A DNA stretch of 9,439 bases. Source: Phycisphaera mikurensis NBRC 102666 (GTDB lineage: Bacteria > Planctomycetota > Phycisphaerae > Phycisphaerales > SM1A02). Location: NCBI GenBank assembly GCA_945870475.1, contig CAMBSR010000076.1, positions 1 through 9,439 of the forward strand, read 5' to 3'. Positions within the stretch are counted from its first letter, which is position 1. Each line of letters starts with the position of its first letter. Below are positions 5,944-9,439 of the stretch, piece by piece. A program made the translations under genes and the position numbers. The notes under the pieces are model-generated. The model had not been told where the DNA came from. It ran no database searches and saw only the letters and a program-made list of their open reading frames with translations.

Positions 5944-6360
5944 TCAGCAGCTCGGCGGGGGCCGGGCCGTCAGGGCGCGCAGCGGGGCGGCAGGCGGCGC
6001 GGGCGCGGGCGACGCATCGTCGGTCGCCGCCACCAGCGCGTGGAACGCCGGCACGAGGACCGGGGTGCCGGTGGTTCCCACGAGGGAGAGGATGAGCTCG
6101 CAGGTGGCGCACTCGCCCTCGTCGTGGTGGCGGTCGGCATGCTCGGAATCACCCGGCATGGCGGTGGCGAGGTGTTGGTCGTGATCGTGGTGGACGTGGT
6201 GCGCATCGGGGACAGCGCCGGATTCATCGGCCACGTGCAGGGCCAGATCGCCGTGATTTCCAGCCTCCGTCGCCAGGTGCAGTGCCCGCAACCCACCCGC
6301 GCCGGTGCCCAGGAGGGCCACGGTGAGGGCAAGGAAGAGCTTGCGCAGCGCGGAACGCAT
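5944..6360 (-). CDS. Small exported His-rich protein with CxxC motif
   Basis: 138 residues from ATG 6360-6358; a longer frame from 6399 is rejected because the start sits just after a good promoter hexamer. Residues 1-7 are basic (MRSALRK), and 8-24 form a hydrophobic helix, so the protein is exported or anchored. A His/Asp-rich stretch follows (H54, H55, H57, H58, H60, H63, then H74, H78, H79). Next come Cys84-Ala-Thr-Cys87, a hydrophobic segment (ILSLVGTTGTPVLVPAF) and a Pro/Ala-rich tail ending in Cys138. His clusters next to CxxC in small exported proteins suggest binding of zinc, copper or nickel; it is similar in style to DUF2946-type proteins, but I cannot assign it firmly. It is divergent from the methyltransferase gene and followed by hairpins at 5888-5927. 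Confidence 0.78.
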   Translation of the reverse strand: MRSALRKLFLALTVALLGTGAGGLRALHLATEAGNHGDLALHVADESGAVPDAHHVHHDHDQHLATAMPGDSEHADRHHDEGECATCELILSLVGTTGTPVLVPAFHALVAATDDASPAPAPPAAPLRALTARPPPSC

Positions 6361-6367
6361 CGGTCTA

Positions 6368-6395
6368 AGTCTAGCACTCAACGCATCGCGGGCAA
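6368..6395 (-). promoter_or_regulatory. Promoter of the His-rich gene (leaderless)
   Basis: On the minus strand TTGCCC (6395-6390) is followed after 16 nt by TAGACT (6373-6368). TG lies one base before it (TGC-TAGACT), an extended -10. Transcription should start at about 6361, one base before ATG 6360, so the mRNA would have essentially no leader. No Shine-Dalgarno sequence could fit. Confidence 0.6.
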
Positions 6396-6433
6396 ACAAT
6401 GCTCGCTTCGCTCTTCGGAACGGACCGTTTCAT

Positions 6434-6439
6434 TAGACT
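6434..6439 (+). promoter_or_regulatory. -10 hexamer TAGACT of the methyltransferase gene (leaderless)
   Basis: TAGACT ends 6 nt before ATG 6446, so the expected start of transcription is the A of the ATG. No recognisable -35 was found at 16-18 bp (6410-6417 is GCTCTTCG). The hexamer is identical to the one facing the other way at 6373-6368. There is no Shine-Dalgarno sequence. Confidence 0.5.
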
Positions 6440-6445
6440 CGCCGC

Positions 6446-7258
6446 ATGTCTCGCTCCGAACGTCCGCCGCTCCGCGTCCTCCCGACGACGCTCTGGGAGT
6501 ACCCCAGCCAGCACTATGACTGGCGTGATGCCGAAGGCCGCCTGCACACCATGCAGGGCGACAAGGACTACGCGGGCGCCACGCCCTCGTGGGTGATCTG
6601 GCAGCTCCTCATGCGCTACACGCGCGAGACCGACCGCGTGGTGGACCCGTTCTGCGGCAGCGGCACCACCATCGACGTGTGCCGGAGCCTGGGGCGCCCC
6701 GTGAAGGGGTTCGACCTCGCGCCGCGGCGCCCGGATATCCTGAAGGCCGACGCGCGCAAGCTGCCGCTCGAGGACCAGAGCGTCGACTTCGTGTTCATGG
6801 ACCCGCCGTATTCCACGCACATCGACTACTCCGACGACCCGGGCTGCATCGGTAAGCTCGACGCAGGCGGCGACGACGGCGGCCGTGCGTACTACGCGGC
6901 CATGACGAAAGCCATCGCGGAAGGGCACCGCGTCCTCAAGAACCGCCGCTACTTCGCGCTCTACGTGAGCGACAGCTGGAAGAAGAAGAAGGGCGCGCCC
7001 GCCGGCAGCGGCGCCGGCACGTTCATGCCGATCGGCTTCGAGCTCTTCGCCATCATGCGCAAGCACTTCGTGCCCGTCGACATCATCACGGTGGTGCGGC
7101 AGAACCAGAAGCTCGACAAGAACAACTGGCGAAAGACCGCCGTCGAGGAGAACTTCTACCTGCGCGGCTTCAACTACCTCTTCATCATGAAGAAGGTCGA
7201 TGACGTCGTCCAGGGCGTCGGCGCCCACGGCACCACGCCGAGCCGCCCTTCACGCTGA
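6446..7258 (+). CDS. Solitary SAM-dependent DNA methyltransferase (N6-adenine/N4-cytosine type)
   Basis: 270 residues from ATG 6446. Motif X-like TPSWVIWQLLMRYT (about 46-59) leads into motif I, DPFCGSGTT (67-75), which binds S-adenosylmethionine. Asp90 in KGFDL is the acidic residue of motif II, and DPPY (119-122) is catalytic motif IV, characteristic of amino-methyltransferases that modify adenine N6 or cytosine N4. Motif I precedes motif IV and both lie in the first half, so the order is X-I-IV and not the beta-class order. The C-terminal half (FALYVSDSW, then FELFAIMRKHFVPVDIITVVRQNQ and RGFNYLFIMKK) completes the Rossmann-like fold; no separate target-recognition domain is evident. The early segment YPSQHYDW (19-26) is distinctive. 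No restriction endonuclease or specificity subunit is adjacent, so it looks like an orphan enzyme; an RNA substrate is an alternative. It faces the helical-protein gene tail to tail. Confidence 0.88.
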   Translation: MSRSERPPLRVLPTTLWEYPSQHYDWRDAEGRLHTMQGDKDYAGATPSWVIWQLLMRYTRETDRVVDPFCGSGTTIDVCRSLGRPVKGFDLAPRRPDILKADARKLPLEDQSVDFVFMDPPYSTHIDYSDDPGCIGKLDAGGDDGGRAYYAAMTKAIAEGHRVLKNRRYFALYVSDSWKKKKGAPAGSGAGTFMPIGFELFAIMRKHFVPVDIITVVRQNQKLDKNNWRKTAVEENFYLRGFNYLFIMKKVDDVVQGVGAHGTTPSRPSR

Positions 7259-7437
7259 AACCCCCACCACCCGCGGCGGTGAGGCCATTGCCGAACCGAC
7301 GCCATTGGCGCACACGGGTGCCTGGCCCCCTCGCCGGAGGGGCAGTGGCGGCGCCATGCCGCCCGCCCCGCGAGGCGAAGGGGCCAGTAGACGGGCGTCA
7401 CTGAAAACGTCACCTCGCGGGCCGCCTCGCCGCGCGA
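7259..7437. other. Convergent intergenic region, non-coding
   Basis: 179 bp lie between the stop of the methyltransferase gene and the stop of the long minus-strand gene. No credible coding frame lies here. Its centre is taken up by the stem-loop at 7322-7387. A short direct repeat, GTCAC at 7397-7401 and 7409-7413, flanks TGAAAAC. Nothing else was recognised. Confidence 0.7.
7322..7387. terminator. Long imperfect stem-loop between convergent genes, likely bidirectional terminator
   Basis: Outer arms CTGGCCCCCTCGCC (7322-7335) and GGCGAAGGGGCCAG (7374-7387) pair over 14 bp with one mismatch. Inside, GGGGC (7339-7343) pairs with GCCCC (7365-7369). GGCGGC (7347-7352) pairs with GCCGCC (7358-7363) around the 5-nt loop GCCAT. 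The hairpin begins 63 nt after the methyltransferase stop and ends 50 nt from the stop of the opposite gene. There is no T-run, so it may end transcription in a factor-dependent way, protect 3' ends, or be a dispersed palindromic repeat. Confidence 0.6.
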
Positions 7438-9439
7438 TCAAGGCGACCATGTCGCCGGCCGCGGCAGTGCACCCGCACGCTCATCCTGTCGCAGTCGCGC
7501 GTCCGGCGACTGCCCCGCAGCGCACGCCGCGATGCGCAGCAGTCGCCACGCATTCTCGTCGCGCAGCGTGCACAGCGACCCGAGCATCGGTTCCGACGCC
7601 GCAAGCGCCACCAGCTCGGCCACGCTGCCGGGAGCCGGATCGGCGTGTGGCGAATCCTGCCATTCCGCAAGGAGCCGCACCACGTCCTTGTCCACGATCT
7701 TCCAGCGCTCGACGGCCGATGCCATGATCGTCGCCCCTGCGTCCGACGCGGCCTCCGGCGTGCCGGTGGCAACCAGCTGCGACCCCATCCGCCAGGCGCG
7801 GCCGTCCTCGAAGAACTCCGGGAAGGTGGCGTGCGCGCGCAGCGCATCGAACCGCTCGCCGAGCGCCGGATCGATCGAAGCCAGTCCGGCGATGGCGTTT
7901 CGCTGCGCCTCGCGGCGGGCGCGCGCGGCCTGCTCGATGCGCGTCACGATGCCGCGCACCTCGGTGTCGTTGCGGAATTCCTCAGGCGAACCGCTGCGGC
8001 CCTGTGCCTGCATCTTGAGCCCGAAGAGCAGGAAGTCGCGCATCCCTTCCAGCGCGGTGCGGCGTGCGTCCTCGGCGGATTCGCGCAGGCGATCCGCGTG
8101 CGCGGCGAGCACCACGAGCGCCGCGGTACGGCTGACGTCATCCTCGATGCTCAGCGCCTCGGACACGGGGTCGAAGTCCGATTGCCACATGGCGCCCAGG
8201 AGCCACGCCTGGCGGAAACGGCGCCACGGCAGGGCGGCACGCCGCGCTGCGGCCACCGCGCGCGCCAGCGCGAAGCGCGCGTCCGTGTCCGGTACGTCGA
8301 TCGCGATGGCGATCTCGCGGAAGGTCTCGTCATCGGCGTTGCGACGCTCGTTGTCCGCGTTGAGGAGCGACTGCAGGTACTCGCCCAGCTTGCGCTCGAA
8401 CGCAGCCGGGTCCTCCTTCTGGCGGCGGGTGGATTCGATGATGATCGACTCCAGCGCCCGCATCTGCTCGCGCTGGCGCGTCTCGAGCGCCTGCGCGCGT
8501 GACTGGTGCCGGTCCCAGATCTGCTCCACCAGCGGATCGTCATCGCGGGCGCCGATGGCACGCGCGGCGCGGTGGAACGCCGCATGGTCCATGCCCGGTG
8601 CGAGGAGCAGCTGCTCGGCGATGGAAAGATCGGCATTCCACGCGGGTTCCGTGTTCTCGCGCTCGCTGCGGAAGACGTTGCGGGCCGTGCGCGAGACCAG
8701 TCGGTCCGCGCTGGCCGCGCCGAGCACCGGCGCGAGCCGCTCACGCATCTCGTCGGGGCGGAGGGTTGCGGCCGACTTCAGGAGTTCGAGCGTGCCGTCG
8801 CGGATCTCCTCCTTGGTGGCGGTCTCGAGCTCTCCTGCGAGCTGCAAGAGCCGTTCGCCGCATTGCTTCTCGCGAGCTGCCGTTGCCTCCTGCTCCTTTG
8901 CGTCCTCGCCCATCTCCGCCGATGCGATGCGCGCGCGCGCCTGTTCGATGCGCTCGCGCGTGAGTGCCGCCAGCGCACCGCGCACCGAGTCGATCGCGCG
9001 CGCGGTACGCGCGGCCTTGCCGCTGCGCACGTCCGGATGCATGGCCAGCGCATCGATGCCGAAACGGAGCCCCTCGAGCGCCTGGTCCATGCTCACGCGG
9101 CGGCGTTCGTCGGCGCTGCGCAGGCGATCCGCGGCTTCCGGTGGCAGTACTGCGCACAGCGCCTCCAGCCCGCGACGGTTGGCGTCATCCACGGCGGCGT
9201 ACCCGCGCGCGACCGGGCGGCCGGCCTGGAGGTCGGCGGCCCGTCGATCCGCGGTGGCGCGTTCGATGGCCTGGCGCGCCTCCTCGCCTTCGCCCGAGTG
9301 CCGGCGCAGTTCCTCGAGGCGCTCGTCGCCGACGCCGGCGGCCGTCCATGCGGCCAACTGGTCGGCAGGCTTGTCGATGATGGCGGACGCCAGTTGCTGC
9401 GCCGCGCGCGCCAGGTCGGCACGGTACGTGGCCAATGCT
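7438..9439 (-). CDS. Large charged alpha-helical protein of unknown function (N-terminus outside window)
   Basis: An open frame runs from the right edge to the TGA at 7440-7438. At least 665 residues are visible, numbered from an in-frame TTG at 9435; the frame continues past it to the window edge, so the true start is probably upstream. The protein is rich in Ala, Arg and Glu with long predicted helices and likely coiled coils (for instance 155-215 and 300-370). No membrane helix or known catalytic motif is seen. A loose motif recurs: CAVLPPEAADRLRSAD (94-109), LAPVLGAASADRLVSRTARN (234-253) and LASIDPALGERFDALRAHAT (518-537), the last two followed by Phe-rich residues. I have an impression of similar helical repeats in other Phycisphaerae exported proteins, but cannot name a family. 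No function is assigned. Confidence 0.8.
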   Translation of the reverse strand, partial: ALATYRADLARAAQQLASAIIDKPADQLAAWTAAGVGDERLEELRRHSGEGEEARQAIERATADRRAADLQAGRPVARGYAAVDDANRRGLEALCAVLPPEAADRLRSADERRRVSMDQALEGLRFGIDALAMHPDVRSGKAARTARAIDSVRGALAALTRERIEQARARIASAEMGEDAKEQEATAAREKQCGERLLQLAGELETATKEEIRDGTLELLKSAATLRPDEMRERLAPVLGAASADRLVSRTARNVFRSERENTEPAWNADLSIAEQLLLAPGMDHAAFHRAARAIGARDDDPLVEQIWDRHQSRAQALETRQREQMRALESIIIESTRRQKEDPAAFERKLGEYLQSLLNADNERRNADDETFREIAIAIDVPDTDARFALARAVAAARRAALPWRRFRQAWLLGAMWQSDFDPVSEALSIEDDVSRTAALVVLAAHADRLRESAEDARRTALEGMRDFLLFGLKMQAQGRSGSPEEFRNDTEVRGIVTRIEQAARARREAQRNAIAGLASIDPALGERFDALRAHATFPEFFEDGRAWRMGSQLVATGTPEAASDAGATIMASAVERWKIVDKDVVRLLAEWQDSPHADPAPGSVAELVALAASEPMLGSLCTLRDENAWRLLRIAACAAGQSPDARLRQDERAGALPRPATWSP

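Noticed and set aside
6361..6445. Zur or Fur operator upstream of the His-rich gene
   Set aside because: No AT-rich dyad of the Zur (TGATA...TATCA type) or Fur type is present; the only dyad is the pair of TAGACT hexamers, better explained as two promoters.
6446..7258. Restriction-modification or other defence system around the methyltransferase
   Set aside because: Flanking genes encode a small His-rich exported protein and a helical protein with no nuclease, helicase or specificity motifs, so there is no second component to support a defence locus.
7200..7727. 175-codon plus-strand open frame across the convergent intergenic region
   Set aside because: It overlaps the ends of two well-supported genes and translates to Pro/Arg/Ala-rich low-complexity sequence; the DNA it covers folds into the 7322-7387 stem-loop.
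7645..8502. 285-codon plus-strand open frame opposite the long helical protein gene
   Set aside because: It is an antisense shadow rich in Arg, Leu and Gly with no recognisable domain; the minus-strand frame is longer, continuous and has coherent helical composition.

Overview
The window is GC-rich and looks like part of a planctomycete chromosome, probably of the Phycisphaerae. Two genes point that way. One encodes a prepilin-type secreted protein that keeps the FVDGHV end of the planctomycete 'H-X9-DG' family. The other encodes a secreted protein ending in a duplicated dockerin-like (D-x-N-x-D, LGLLLGAW) domain closed by Gly-Pro-Cys-Ser, a tail common on Phycisphaerales exported proteins. 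The assignment rests on sequence character only. No rRNA or tRNA gene was seen.

Layout. (1) Positions 1-447, minus strand: the N-terminal 149 residues of an exported protein that resembles a beta-propeller and runs off the left edge. (2) Positions 505-4130, plus strand: a tight gene set consisting of a DUF4956/MgtC-like membrane protein with a lipobox, an ABC ATPase, an ABC permease and an NMT1/THI5-like substrate-binding protein. The first three genes are joined by two identical GTGA stop/start overlaps. The binding-protein gene follows after a short gap and may have its own leaderless promoter. Genes two to four form a complete importer of the TauABC/SsuABC/ThiXYZ type for a small organic solute that cannot be named from sequence. 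(3) Positions 4134-6360, minus strand, read right to left: a small His-rich protein with a CxxC motif, a prepilin-like protein and the dockerin-tailed secreted protein. The last meets the importer tail to tail with only 3 bp between stop codons. (4) Positions 6446-7258, plus strand: a solitary DNA-methylase-type SAM methyltransferase (DPFCGSGTT and DPPY), divergent from the His-rich gene. (5) Positions 7259-7437: a convergent intergenic region with a 66-nt imperfect stem-loop. (6) Positions 7438-9439, minus strand: a very long, charged, helical protein of unknown function whose start lies outside the window.

The most notable regulatory signal is between 6361 and 6445. Both divergent genes have a TAGACT hexamer whose spacing puts the predicted transcription start at, or one base before, the ATG, and neither has a Shine-Dalgarno sequence. 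This suggests leaderless mRNAs. The substrate-binding-protein gene has a weaker hexamer (TACCCT) at the same distance. By contrast, the first importer-operon gene and the permease have strong GGAGGT ribosome-binding sites. I found no clear defence locus, mobile element, CRISPR array or riboswitch. The features most likely to be undescribed are the coupling of the DUF4956-like lipoprotein to an ABC importer, the His-rich/prepilin/dockerin neighbourhood, and the long helical protein with a repeated motif.
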